This document shows positions 43,957-51,806 of a stretch of DNA of 64,000 nucleotides, piece after piece; the stretch's first letter is position 1; every line of letters begins with the position of its first letter. The translations under genes and the position numbers were made by a program. The notes beneath the pieces were generated by a model. The model did not search any database and was not told the DNA's origin. It saw only the letters and a program-made list of their open reading frames with translations. The DNA lies in contig NZ_JADQDO010000007.1 of assembly GCF_015694465.1 (NCBI RefSeq), forward strand, positions 156,241 to 220,240, written 5' to 3'. The stretch comes from Microvirga alba (GTDB taxonomy: Bacteria > Pseudomonadota > Alphaproteobacteria > Rhizobiales > Beijerinckiaceae).

Positions 43957-45737
43957 CAGCGCTTTTCCCTAATCCGAATGCCGCCGGGGGCCGCCACCCA
44001 GCCGCTTTGATCCACTTGGGCGTCGCCTTGCGAGGATTTGAGGCTACCTCCCTCGCCACCCGCTCCAGGGCCATGGATGATATCGGTATAGATCTTCTTC
44101 ACGCGGGTTAGGTTACGGATGAACTGGTCATGGCTCTGGGACTGCTCAAGGCTGCCGATGGCCGACCCAAGGAGTTTGTTTTCGTTATCGCTGACCGCGC
44201 CGAGAGCACCTCCTGTTGGCGAGGCTTTCCGCATCTGCTGAAGCCTGTCGAAGGTGGCGTTCGCTTTGATCGTGGTGACAAGATTGGAGATGTCGTGTGC
44301 ATTCGTTCCAGCGAGATATGACATCGCCTGCCCGGCGCCGCCCGTAACCGGGAGCCTTGATTGTTTGGCGAGTTCAAAGATCCTGTCGATGTCCTGAACC
44401 ACAATATCCGCTGCCTGCTTCGCCTGCGCCTCTGCCAGTGCGGCCTTCGACGGGCCGGTGGCAAAGCCAGGAACCGGCTCGGTCTGTTTATTGGCTGGAT
44501 TGAAATAGACTGGTGTCTCAGACCCATCGGCATTCTTGATGGTCTTGATTTCCCACTTGCCGTCGATGCCATCCGGGGTAATGTCCGAGGCCTTCCCCGC
44601 GTTCTGGTCAATGTAGACAATGCGCCCATTGACGACTTCCGTCTTCACGTTCGGGCCCCGATAAACTACGCTGCCGTCAGGACCCACAAGCGCGTTGCCG
44701 ACAGCCTGCGGCTTGGTCATATCATGCCCGAGGCGTTCCCGGTCATTCTCAAGACGGCCCTGGCTAATCCCGACTTCCTGCCCCTTCAGACTGAACTCGC
44801 GATCCTTATTCGCTTGCTCCCAATTCTTCTCCCACAGTTTGACGGCGAAGTCCTGCTGCGCCTTCTGGTACTGTTGGTAGAGTTCCACGCCCTTGGCCCG
44901 AACATAGGGGTTCTGGCTGCCGAGCATGTTTTGAACATAGGCGGGCACCTGGACGGGGGAACCGCCCTGCCCTGCGCTTTGACCGGGGATGAGGAACCCT
45001 TGTGCGTTCTGTGCGCCAGGAGCCGGCAAGTCCGCCCCAGGTAGCCCCTTCGCAATAGATGCGATCTTGGCCCCATAGTTCGGATCTGTGGCATAGCCGG
45101 ATGCCTGTAGGGCTTGGATCTGGCTATCGAGCCCTTGCGCTGTCTTCAGTGAAGCATAGCGGGGGTTAGAGTTGATGAAGTCGGAATAACCCTTCACGCT
45201 GTCGCCAAGGCCGCCATAGGTGCGGAAGCTGTCGTTCACCTGAACCGGCTGACCGTTAATAACCTCGGTGGTAGCGAGGTTCTGTCCCCCGCCCTGACCG
45301 TGCGACTTGATACCGAAGAAGTTGTTCCCCGGTGCCTTTGTCCCCCACGCGCTCTCAAGCGCTGCCTGGGCTACGATGATGCGGGGGTCAACGCCGGTCT
45401 GCTTCGACGCTTCAAGAGCGAAAGGCATCACTGAACGGGTAAAGGCTTCCCTGTCTCCCCCGAGCTGTTGCGTTGGGTTGGTGCCGTCCATCGCGGCGAA
45501 TGTCGGCTGCTTGGGCTGAGGCTGCCCAAGAGCGGAAAGCGGCTGCGTCGGTTGACCCGCTGCCGATGGGGGGCCGCCCATTCCGCTCGCCATTGCCTTC
45601 GCAATCTCGTCGCCGGATTGAAGCTGCATTTGCTTCAGATTACGCTCTAGAGCCTGATCCTTCGCATCGAAGAACGTCTTGCCGAGGTTCGCGAGGGGCT
45701 GGAAATTCAAAAGCGGGGGACCGTAACCACCTGACAT
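43956..45737 (-). CDS. virion protein with GH73 glucosaminidase/muramidase domain
   Basis: A 593-residue protein. Residues 98-235 form a FlgJ-like GH73 domain (FTRSVMPFALEASKQTGVDP, IIVAQAALESAWG with catalytic Glu128, NNFFGIKSHGQ, FRTYGGLGDSVKGYSDFI). The rest is helical and Gln/Lys rich. It likely digests peptidoglycan locally during DNA entry. It is the middle gene of the ejection set. Confidence 0.8.
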   Translation of the reverse strand: MSGGYGPPLLNFQPLANLGKTFFDAKDQALERNLKQMQLQSGDEIAKAMASGMGGPPSAAGQPTQPLSALGQPQPKQPTFAAMDGTNPTQQLGGDREAFTRSVMPFALEASKQTGVDPRIIVAQAALESAWGTKAPGNNFFGIKSHGQGGGQNLATTEVINGQPVQVNDSFRTYGGLGDSVKGYSDFINSNPRYASLKTAQGLDSQIQALQASGYATDPNYGAKIASIAKGLPGADLPAPGAQNAQGFLIPGQSAGQGGSPVQVPAYVQNMLGSQNPYVRAKGVELYQQYQKAQQDFAVKLWEKNWEQANKDREFSLKGQEVGISQGRLENDRERLGHDMTKPQAVGNALVGPDGSVVYRGPNVKTEVVNGRIVYIDQNAGKASDITPDGIDGKWEIKTIKNADGSETPVYFNPANKQTEPVPGFATGPSKAALAEAQAKQAADIVVQDIDRIFELAKQSRLPVTGGAGQAMSYLAGTNAHDISNLVTTIKANATFDRLQQMRKASPTGGALGAVSDNENKLLGSAIGSLEQSQSHDQFIRNLTRVKKIYTDIIHGPGAGGEGGSLKSSQGDAQVDQSGWVAAPGGIRIREKR

Positions 45738-45740
45738 GGA

Positions 45741-46517
45741 TTAGCCTCCAAACCCGAACATTCGAGACCCAAGCGTTGAGCCATTCGTTGGCATCCCGGA
45801 CAGTCCGCCAAGTGCACTCGCGCCGAGGCTTGCAAGGCTCATCCCCATGTTCCAACGGTTCGCAGCTGCGTTCTGCCCCGCCATCATCCCACCTTGCACG
45901 GCATTCGAGATTCCGTTTGTCGTATTAGCGAGAGTGCCGACGCCAAGCCGAGTGCTGTCGCCATACACGCCAGCCTCGCCTGCGCCCTGCTGCGCGTAGA
46001 GATCGCCAATGCCCTTCGTGAGCCCAGCTTGTGCGCCGGTCGCGTTGTATCCGACATCACTCACGCCTTTGAGGCGGTTCAGATAGTTGCCGTATTCTTG
46101 GTCCGCGAGATGCGAGGAATAGTCAGCAATAGCCGTCATGGTGTTGCCGGACCCAAGCGCCCCGAGAGCCGATTGCTTACGGGCTACGGCATCCGTCCCT
46201 TGGTCCCTCTGCCACTCATAGCCTGGACCGGCGCGGAAATTGCCCACAGAGCGGTCGTAGCCGTCCTGACCATTGACGCCCGTTGCATCGGCATATTGGC
46301 CGAACGCCTTCAGGCCCGTTTCGCGGTAGGGGCTATAAAGATCGATCGCATCGCCGTAGCTGCTGCGCGCGGCATCGAAGCCCTTCCCAAGGGAGGCGAG
46401 CGATTGCGTCTGCCCATCCTGAATACGCTTATCGATCTGGCCTTGCTGGTCTTGGAGGTATTGAGCCTGCCAGATGGATGCAAGGCGACCGGCCTTGCCG
46501 GAGAATGGTGAACTCAA
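45741..46517 (-). CDS. DNA ejection (pilot) protein, P22 gp7-like
   Basis: A 258-residue protein with helical Ala/Gly/Gln-rich composition and the motif NFRAGPGYEWQRDQGTDAVA, which resembles the repeated FxxSPGYQFxxDQG element of podoviral DNA transfer proteins. The start is TTG 46517, 5 nt after GGGAGG. A 20-nt hairpin with U-tract lies just before the ribosome binding site. Confidence 0.7.
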   Translation of the reverse strand: MSSPFSGKAGRLASIWQAQYLQDQQGQIDKRIQDGQTQSLASLGKGFDAARSSYGDAIDLYSPYRETGLKAFGQYADATGVNGQDGYDRSVGNFRAGPGYEWQRDQGTDAVARKQSALGALGSGNTMTAIADYSSHLADQEYGNYLNRLKGVSDVGYNATGAQAGLTKGIGDLYAQQGAGEAGVYGDSTRLGVGTLANTTNGISNAVQGGMMAGQNAAANRWNMGMSLASLGASALGGLSGMPTNGSTLGSRMFGFGG

Positions 46518-46525
46518 GCGAGCCT

Positions 46526-46555
46526 CCCAAAGAAAAAGGCCCGCCGAAGCGAGCC
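46526..46555 (-). terminator. terminator-like hairpin before ejection genes
   Basis: Minus strand: the same 20-nt hairpin sequence as at 41613-41632 (here 46536-46555), followed by TTTCTTT and then GGGAGG of the next gene. Confidence 0.75.
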
Positions 46556-46581
46556 TTGTTGATCGTGTAAATTTTTGTCAG

Positions 46582-46761
46582 CTAGTCGCCGTCTGGCGGT
46601 GCAGGCGGCTCATACGGCGCGATAGCCAGAGCCCCCGCCTCGCACATGGCTTTAATGCGGACCCAATCTGGGCTCGTTTCGTCTGTTGGGAACTGATGAA
46701 CGTTCCCCATATCCTCGACCGTCACATAGGTCTGAGCGGAGTTGGCCCACCGAACAACCAT
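46582..46761 (-). CDS. 59-residue hypothetical phage protein
   Basis: Starts MVVRWANSAQTYVTVEDMGN and ends in a proline-rich acidic tail (EPPAPPDGD). ATG 46761 is 2 bp after the stop of the upstream gene, so it is translationally coupled. Contains a Trp/Asp segment (TSPDWVRIKAMCE). No family recognised. Confidence 0.6.
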   Translation of the reverse strand: MVVRWANSAQTYVTVEDMGNVHQFPTDETSPDWVRIKAMCEAGALAIAPYEPPAPPDGD

Positions 46762-46763
46762 TG

Positions 46764-47705
46764 CTACCGCTTCCGCATATCGATCATGATGGACTTGTCG
46801 GTGAACTCGAATGTAACCGTGCCCGTCGTTGCAATCGTTACCTGCAATTCGTACGTGTTCGACCCGGCCATGTCGGCATCAAGCTTGTTTATGAAAATGG
46901 GGGAAAAGTCAGCGAACAGAAACAGGTTACCCGAGCGGAGGACCGTGCTGCCGTTCTTCAGCAGCCTGTAGCGCCCCGTGATCGTCCCTGTGCCGCTGGC
47001 GAGTCTGTATTGACAGTCTGCGCTGATGATCGCGGCGTACCCGCTGATGCCTGTGGCGGATGCCGATATGAGCGTGAACCACCCCCCAGCAGTGCTGTTG
47101 AGGGCTGTCACCGATCCAGACGACACGACCGATGGGGCTGTGACAGCCTGCGTTGCTATGTCGAGCGTCCCGACCCTGACTGGCACATTGAAGGTAAAAA
47201 CCCCCGCCGTGTAGTTGAAGACGTTCTGAGCCGTCCCGCTGTCCGTCAGGCGAAAATCGTTCGCCGCGAACCCGATAGAGGCACCGCCACCGCTCTCGGC
47301 AATGATCTGCATCCCGGCATAGGTGTCGCCCGCCGTCAGGAACACACCATAGGCCGCAACGGATCCGGCTGGGCCTGCCATGGCCCCGAAGTAAATCTGT
47401 CCGCTGGCCGTCGCCTTGCCCACAGAGGCCGAAACCGTCGTGATCTGCTCTGCAAGCGCTGCATCAGCCGCAACGCGGGCATTGGTTTCCGTTGTCACCG
47501 CTGCGGACGCGCCATCCGCAACCGCCTTCACCGTATCAATGCGCTGGTCTGTCTTGACGATGTTCGACCGGAACCAATCGCTGGTGAAATTCTCCCAGTC
47601 GAGAAGGTATTGCGTGGGCCTGCCGTCCGCTGTCACCCGAGACACGTTAAAGGGAAGGTTCGGCGGCTGGGAATCCAGAAGCGGCGTGATGTCGTTCGAT
47701 GCCAT
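46764..47705 (-). CDS. tail tip/needle-like fibre protein
   Basis: A 313-residue protein. N-terminus (PFNVSRVTADGRPTQYLLDW) anchors it, then a helical coiled-coil-like region (AVTTETNARVAADAALAEQI) and a DUF1983-type domain seen in host-specificity proteins (SGQIYFGAMAGPAGSVAAYG). The tail is beta-rich. It follows the gp10-like gene, where P22 has its tail needle (gp26). Confidence 0.6.
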   Translation of the reverse strand: MASNDITPLLDSQPPNLPFNVSRVTADGRPTQYLLDWENFTSDWFRSNIVKTDQRIDTVKAVADGASAAVTTETNARVAADAALAEQITTVSASVGKATASGQIYFGAMAGPAGSVAAYGVFLTAGDTYAGMQIIAESGGGASIGFAANDFRLTDSGTAQNVFNYTAGVFTFNVPVRVGTLDIATQAVTAPSVVSSGSVTALNSTAGGWFTLISASATGISGYAAIISADCQYRLASGTGTITGRYRLLKNGSTVLRSGNLFLFADFSPIFINKLDADMAGSNTYELQVTIATTGTVTFEFTDKSIMIDMRKR

Positions 47706-49087
47706 CAGGGCCGCCTCTGCTGAAGATCCGGCACAGATGCACCCATGAACGAGAAATCTTGCGTCGAAGATGACGAGAACCGCACCCGCAAGCCGTGATG
47801 GGTCGACAGCCCGGCACGGTTTACAGATACGGGATATTTGTCAGCCTGTGACAATGAGCGGCTGAGAGGCGTTGCCCACGTCTTGCCGCCGTCATGCGAC
47901 CATGACACGTCAACCATAGCCCCATCGGCTTCCGTAAAGTCGCCATAGATGCCTGGGACCGCCACCCGCACCGGGAAGTCCTTCAAGGGCTGGCTTTCGA
48001 TGGTCCAGGGAGCGACTACGCCCGCTTCCGTCCGTAAACCATCCTCAACCTTGAGGAGGTTCGTGGACAGGGTGTCGCCCATAATCCAAGCGCCATTGAG
48101 CTTCACGGAATGAGAGGCTCGCCAACGATTGGTACCCGTGCTCAAGCGCTCATTCCAGAGACCAGAGCTAACGTTCAGTTCCCATGTCCCCGCATCAGAG
48201 GACAGGACCCAATAGGCGTTGCCCTTGGCGGTATAGACATAAGCTTCAAGCGTCGAGACCGTGGAACGGGCAATAAAGGCTTCTACGTCAGGGGTGGAGA
48301 CCCTTGGAGTATCGAAGCCTCTGAGAGCCCGCACCGTGCCGTCATGAGCCACGAAATGAGGCTCCCGGTCCCATCCCAGTTCAAAGCCAGCCACCGCCAT
48401 CGTGGTAAGTAGGCCGACAGGAAGAACCGAGGTCATTCTCGCCAGGGGGAACGGCATAGCCCCGACATTCTTCCACGGCTCGATGGTTTCGGTGCCCATC
48501 GCAAAGTAAGTGCCTGCATGGACGAACCCGCGCTTGAGGCCGTCCGGCTTTGCTTCCGCTGTGGCGAAGGACAGAGCGTTAATATTGGTGCTGTTCAACT
48601 CACTGGCGAAGATCCGGCCATCGGGGATGGTGAAGTCAAAGAACCCGTCTTGGAAGTCCACCGAATTGACCGTGGCTGGCAGGTTCGTGCCGGGGTAGGC
48701 GGAGACAGCGGTTTCGGTCAGTATGTACGCCCCCCCGCCTTCACGGACGGCCACGATATCCGGCGTTGAGACTCCACCAGTGACCTTGTTGTTTCGGGCA
48801 AGCGTGACGCCATCCGTTCCGGGGATAGAGCCCGTAAGCGTAGTAACCGTTCCTGCCGAGGATACCTTCACGACAGCGCCTGAATAGACCGCGTACAACG
48901 TCCCATTCACGTCAATGAGCCCACGCGGCCCGCTCTTGGTCGTATTGGCAAACACGGACAGCCCCGCAGAGCGCCGGTTGTAAACCCGGTCGCCCGCCTT
49001 TTCGTTGTACCCGTTGACAATACGGCCCTCTCCCTCACCGGGGCGAAGGCCTGGCGTTGAGGATAGAGGGAACGGAACGGCTACCAT
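47705..49087 (-). CDS. packaged DNA stabilisation protein, P22 gp10-like
   Basis: A 460-residue protein beginning VPFPLSSTPGLRPGEGEGRI, with YNEKAGDRVYNRRSAGLSVF. Repeated beta-propeller-like strands (VNGTLYAVYSGAVVKVSSAG, TYFAMGTETIEPWKNVG, FVAHDGTVRALRG) fit gp10 tail hub stabilisation proteins. It plugs the portal after packaging and carries the tail needle. Order after coat and gp4 supports this. Confidence 0.8.
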   Translation of the reverse strand: MVAVPFPLSSTPGLRPGEGEGRIVNGYNEKAGDRVYNRRSAGLSVFANTTKSGPRGLIDVNGTLYAVYSGAVVKVSSAGTVTTLTGSIPGTDGVTLARNNKVTGGVSTPDIVAVREGGGAYILTETAVSAYPGTNLPATVNSVDFQDGFFDFTIPDGRIFASELNSTNINALSFATAEAKPDGLKRGFVHAGTYFAMGTETIEPWKNVGAMPFPLARMTSVLPVGLLTTMAVAGFELGWDREPHFVAHDGTVRALRGFDTPRVSTPDVEAFIARSTVSTLEAYVYTAKGNAYWVLSSDAGTWELNVSSGLWNERLSTGTNRWRASHSVKLNGAWIMGDTLSTNLLKVEDGLRTEAGVVAPWTIESQPLKDFPVRVAVPGIYGDFTEADGAMVDVSWSHDGGKTWATPLSRSLSQADKYPVSVNRAGLSTHHGLRVRFSSSSTQDFSFMGASVPDLQQRRP

Positions 49088-49458
49088 TGAGAGCCCCCCA
49101 ACCGACGGCGGGGGCGGAGAGCGCTGTCGATCGCCAGTGTCTTACGCGTCCCGCTGCCGATCCGGGCAAGCGTCCTTAGGCGGTTCTCCGCAAGCGTGAT
49201 GGCATCTGTATCCCTCGGCCTTCCGAACTTCTTGGCGCAGGCTTCGGCCAACAGCACCACGAGATGAGGGAACGTTGAATCGGGGATGTCGTCAGCGTCC
49301 CCGATGTAAATGGCATTCCGGCTTGCAAGATCCTCCAAGAGCGGCTGAACGCGAGCATCGACGGCGGCGATATCCTCAGCGCTTGCGACTTGACCCGCGC
49401 CGAGAGCGTTCAACTCCTGAAGCGCCTCCGTTATCAATTCGCTCTTGGTTTTCGACAT
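49081..49458 (-). CDS. head completion protein, P22 gp4-like
   Basis: From ATG 49458, 125 residues: MSKTKSELITEALQELNALG, helical, with DADDIPDSTFPHLVVLLAEA and a basic C-terminus (ALRPRRRLGGSQW). This size and fold fits the gp4 tail accessory/portal-closing proteins. Overlaps the previous small gene by 83 bp in another frame and the gp10-like gene by 7 bp. Confidence 0.75.
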   Translation of the reverse strand: MSKTKSELITEALQELNALGAGQVASAEDIAAVDARVQPLLEDLASRNAIYIGDADDIPDSTFPHLVVLLAEACAKKFGRPRDTDAITLAENRLRTLARIGSGTRKTLAIDSALRPRRRLGGSQW

Positions 49459-49609
49459 GGGGTACCCACTTGGCGGGCGTATCGGCCCAGCCGTCTGGCA
49501 ATGCTTCGCCAGCTTTGAGGTGGAAAATCTCGGCGGCCCCGTCCTTGGCATAGCCCCAGGTCGGAGTAAGGGGAGAGCTTTCGCCCTCCCCCTCAGTCTC
49601 AAGCCGCAT
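49376..49609 (-). CDS. 77-residue hypothetical protein after coat gene
   Basis: MRLETEGEGESSPLTPTWGY..., with the segment AAEIFHLKAGEALPDGWADT, reminiscent of small head-region phage proteins. ATG overlaps the coat TAA (TAATG). Its last third overlaps the gp4-like gene in a different frame. No function known. Confidence 0.6.
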   Translation of the reverse strand: MRLETEGEGESSPLTPTWGYAKDGAAEIFHLKAGEALPDGWADTPAKWVPHVENQERIDNGGASGVERSRRGSSRKR

Positions 49610-50847
49610 TAGGGGCTGCCGCTCAGGCGGGCCGCGAGGCGCGGGTCGATGGTCTTGACGCCATAGAGGATGTCGAGACGCCACTTGGACACGTCGTTCA
49701 CGCCGTCATAGAAGGGGATCACGCGAACGCTCAGGCCGTTGGTGGACTTGCGCGCCACATCGACCGCACCCGGAGGAGCCACGAGCGGGACCATCGCGAG
49801 AGCAAACGCATTCTTGTGGAACACGAGGTTCTGAGCGTAGCCGGTGGCAGCCGTGCCAAGGAAGGTCATGGCCGCATTGTCGGCAGGGCCAGCCGAGACG
49901 TTCTGGAACGCGCCCGAGGCGATGATCGCCGGGGCAATCGTGAGGGTCGCATTGCCCGAGCCGTCAGACGAGGCATCAGCCACCACCGTGAACTGCTTCA
50001 GGTGGGGAAGAACGGCCTTCGTGATCGGGTTCACGTCGTAGACGTTGGCAATCGTGAACACGTCGCCAGCCTTGACGCGAGCCGCAGCCGCGGCGGTCCA
50101 GCCGTCAGTGATAAGCGACTGAGTGCCGGTGTCCTTGGTCGCGGCGTAGGTCGTGGCCTGGTTCGCGCCGTTAACGAGCGGGGAGCCGCCCAGCGGGCCA
50201 ACCGTGTGGGTCGGAACGTTCTGGGTGGAATAGGTATCCACGCCACCGATGACGCCCAGCTTTGCCTTGCGATAGGCGTCCTTGGCCGCATCCTGCATGT
50301 AAAGCGCAGTCTGCGAGCCGAGCATGCCCCACTGGTCCGTGGGCGACAGGACGGCAGAACGCATATCGGACGGGACGGCACCCAGATCCAGACGCTCCGG
50401 AGCCTTGGCGAAATCTGCGAAGGAGTTCACGACTTGGCCGGGGGTGCCGACCCAGTTCGGGATATCCTTGTAGAGCGCCATGAGGTCCTGATCGACCTGA
50501 TTGGCAAGCTGCACCATGGCAGGCTTGATCACGCGATCGGCAAGCTCACCGATCTTCAGAGTCAGGTCAGACGAGGTGAATTCGAAGTCCACGCCCTTCT
50601 GCTTGTTGACCGTGATGGAGGTCGTGCCTTCCACAACGTCCTGAGACGAGGAAACAGCGCCATCGCGGACGGTGAACTGGGTCGGCTTGCGGATCGACAC
50701 CGAAGCACCCGGCTTGTAGCCGTTGACGCGGTTATCGAACTCGTTTTCGTACCCACGATAGACGAGGTTCGCCATCACGAGTTCGTTTTCCAGGATCTTC
50801 ACAGAGGTTTCCGCGATGATGCTGGACGTAAGGACAGTGTTAGCCAT
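49609..50847 (-). CDS. major capsid protein, P22 coat (gp5)-like
   Basis: A 412-residue protein. VLTSSIIAETSVKILENELV, NRVNGYKPGASVSIRKPTQF, SITVNKQKGVDFEFTSSDLT and GELADRVIKPAMVQLANQVD match the P22-coat family of HK97-fold shells. It assembles with the adjacent scaffold protein to form the procapsid. Confidence 0.9.
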   Translation of the reverse strand: MANTVLTSSIIAETSVKILENELVMANLVYRGYENEFDNRVNGYKPGASVSIRKPTQFTVRDGAVSSSQDVVEGTTSITVNKQKGVDFEFTSSDLTLKIGELADRVIKPAMVQLANQVDQDLMALYKDIPNWVGTPGQVVNSFADFAKAPERLDLGAVPSDMRSAVLSPTDQWGMLGSQTALYMQDAAKDAYRKAKLGVIGGVDTYSTQNVPTHTVGPLGGSPLVNGANQATTYAATKDTGTQSLITDGWTAAAAARVKAGDVFTIANVYDVNPITKAVLPHLKQFTVVADASSDGSGNATLTIAPAIIASGAFQNVSAGPADNAAMTFLGTAATGYAQNLVFHKNAFALAMVPLVAPPGAVDVARKSTNGLSVRVIPFYDGVNDVSKWRLDILYGVKTIDPRLAARLSGSP

Positions 50848-50878
50848 CTCAGGCTATTCCTTTCGAGGGGAGATGGTC

Positions 50879-51715
50879 CTAGCGCCGGTAGGTCTTGGAG
50901 ATGTACGCGTCGATTTCCTGAGACGGCGACATCACACCAGCACCGCCCTTGACTGGAGCGGTCGGAGCAGGGGCCTTGGTTGCTGTGTTGGGTTTCGGCA
51001 GGGACAGGCGGTGTTCCAGGCGCGCCACTTCCATTGCGGCCTTGAGAGGCGGCAATCGGTTGAGTTCGGCGGCCTTGGCGGGGTTCTTCGCCAGATGGTG
51101 CGCGAGAAGCGGACCCTTCTCGCTTTCGACGATCAATTGCGTCAGCGTTCCAGAAATCTGGATGTTGGCTTTCGTGATGGTGGCTTTCAGGCCAGGGATG
51201 GCCTTTTCAGCACTCTCCAACCGCTCGCTGTAGTCTTCAAACGCTTCTGCCTGCCTAGCAGCCGATTGGGCCGCCTGACCTTCCAGGGCGCGTTTGATTT
51301 GTGGCTTGATGACGAGTTTCGCGGTTTCATACGCCGTGCGCGCTTGTTCAAAAGCGAGATAGTCGGCGTAATCCGCTTCCTTGGGCGGCTCCCCGATTTC
51401 AGCCTTGATAGCCGCGTCCAGATTGCCACTGTCTACCGGTGGGCGACTGCGGATCTGAGCTAGTTCGGCTTCAAGAGCTTCGTTTCGGCGCTTCAGGCGC
51501 TCAACGCCGGATGGGCGCTTGCGCTTTGGCTGCTCGTCTTCGTCTTGATCGTCTTCAGAGTGGTCGGCTTCGCTATCATCAGCGGTGCCGTCGCTCTCAG
51601 TCCCTGTATCGGCTTCGTCCTTCGGAGTTTCCTCCGTAGAAGTGACCTCAGACTGTTGTTCCTCAGTGACTAGCGCCTCGTTCGACGCCTGCTCATTGGA
51701 AAGGTTGTCATCCAT
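50879..51715 (-). CDS. capsid scaffolding protein
   Basis: From ATG 51715, 278 residues. A very acidic N-terminal half (TEEQQSEVTSTEETPKDEAD, then EADHSEDDQDEDEQ) precedes coiled-coil helices (GVERLKRRNEALEAELAQIR) and a basic C-terminus (ISKTYRR), which is how scaffolds bind coat. Position between portal and coat fits. An upstream TTG (51730) is possible. Confidence 0.75.
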   Translation of the reverse strand: MDDNLSNEQASNEALVTEEQQSEVTSTEETPKDEADTGTESDGTADDSEADHSEDDQDEDEQPKRKRPSGVERLKRRNEALEAELAQIRSRPPVDSGNLDAAIKAEIGEPPKEADYADYLAFEQARTAYETAKLVIKPQIKRALEGQAAQSAARQAEAFEDYSERLESAEKAIPGLKATITKANIQISGTLTQLIVESEKGPLLAHHLAKNPAKAAELNRLPPLKAAMEVARLEHRLSLPKPNTATKAPAPTAPVKGGAGVMSPSQEIDAYISKTYRR

Positions 51716-51735
51716 GTGAAGTGGTTCCAAAGAAA

Positions 51736-51762
51736 AAGCCGCCCGGTTGAAGGGACGGCTTG
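51736..51762 (-). terminator. hairpin and U-tract between portal and scaffold genes
   Basis: Minus strand: AAGCCGTCCC-TTCAA-CCGGGCGGCTT followed by TTTCTTT; the scaffold start lies 21 bp on. Confidence 0.75.
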
Positions 51763-51806
51763 CTCATCATCGCGGCTGGCACCTCTTGCGCCTGCTCGCG
51801 TGAAGG

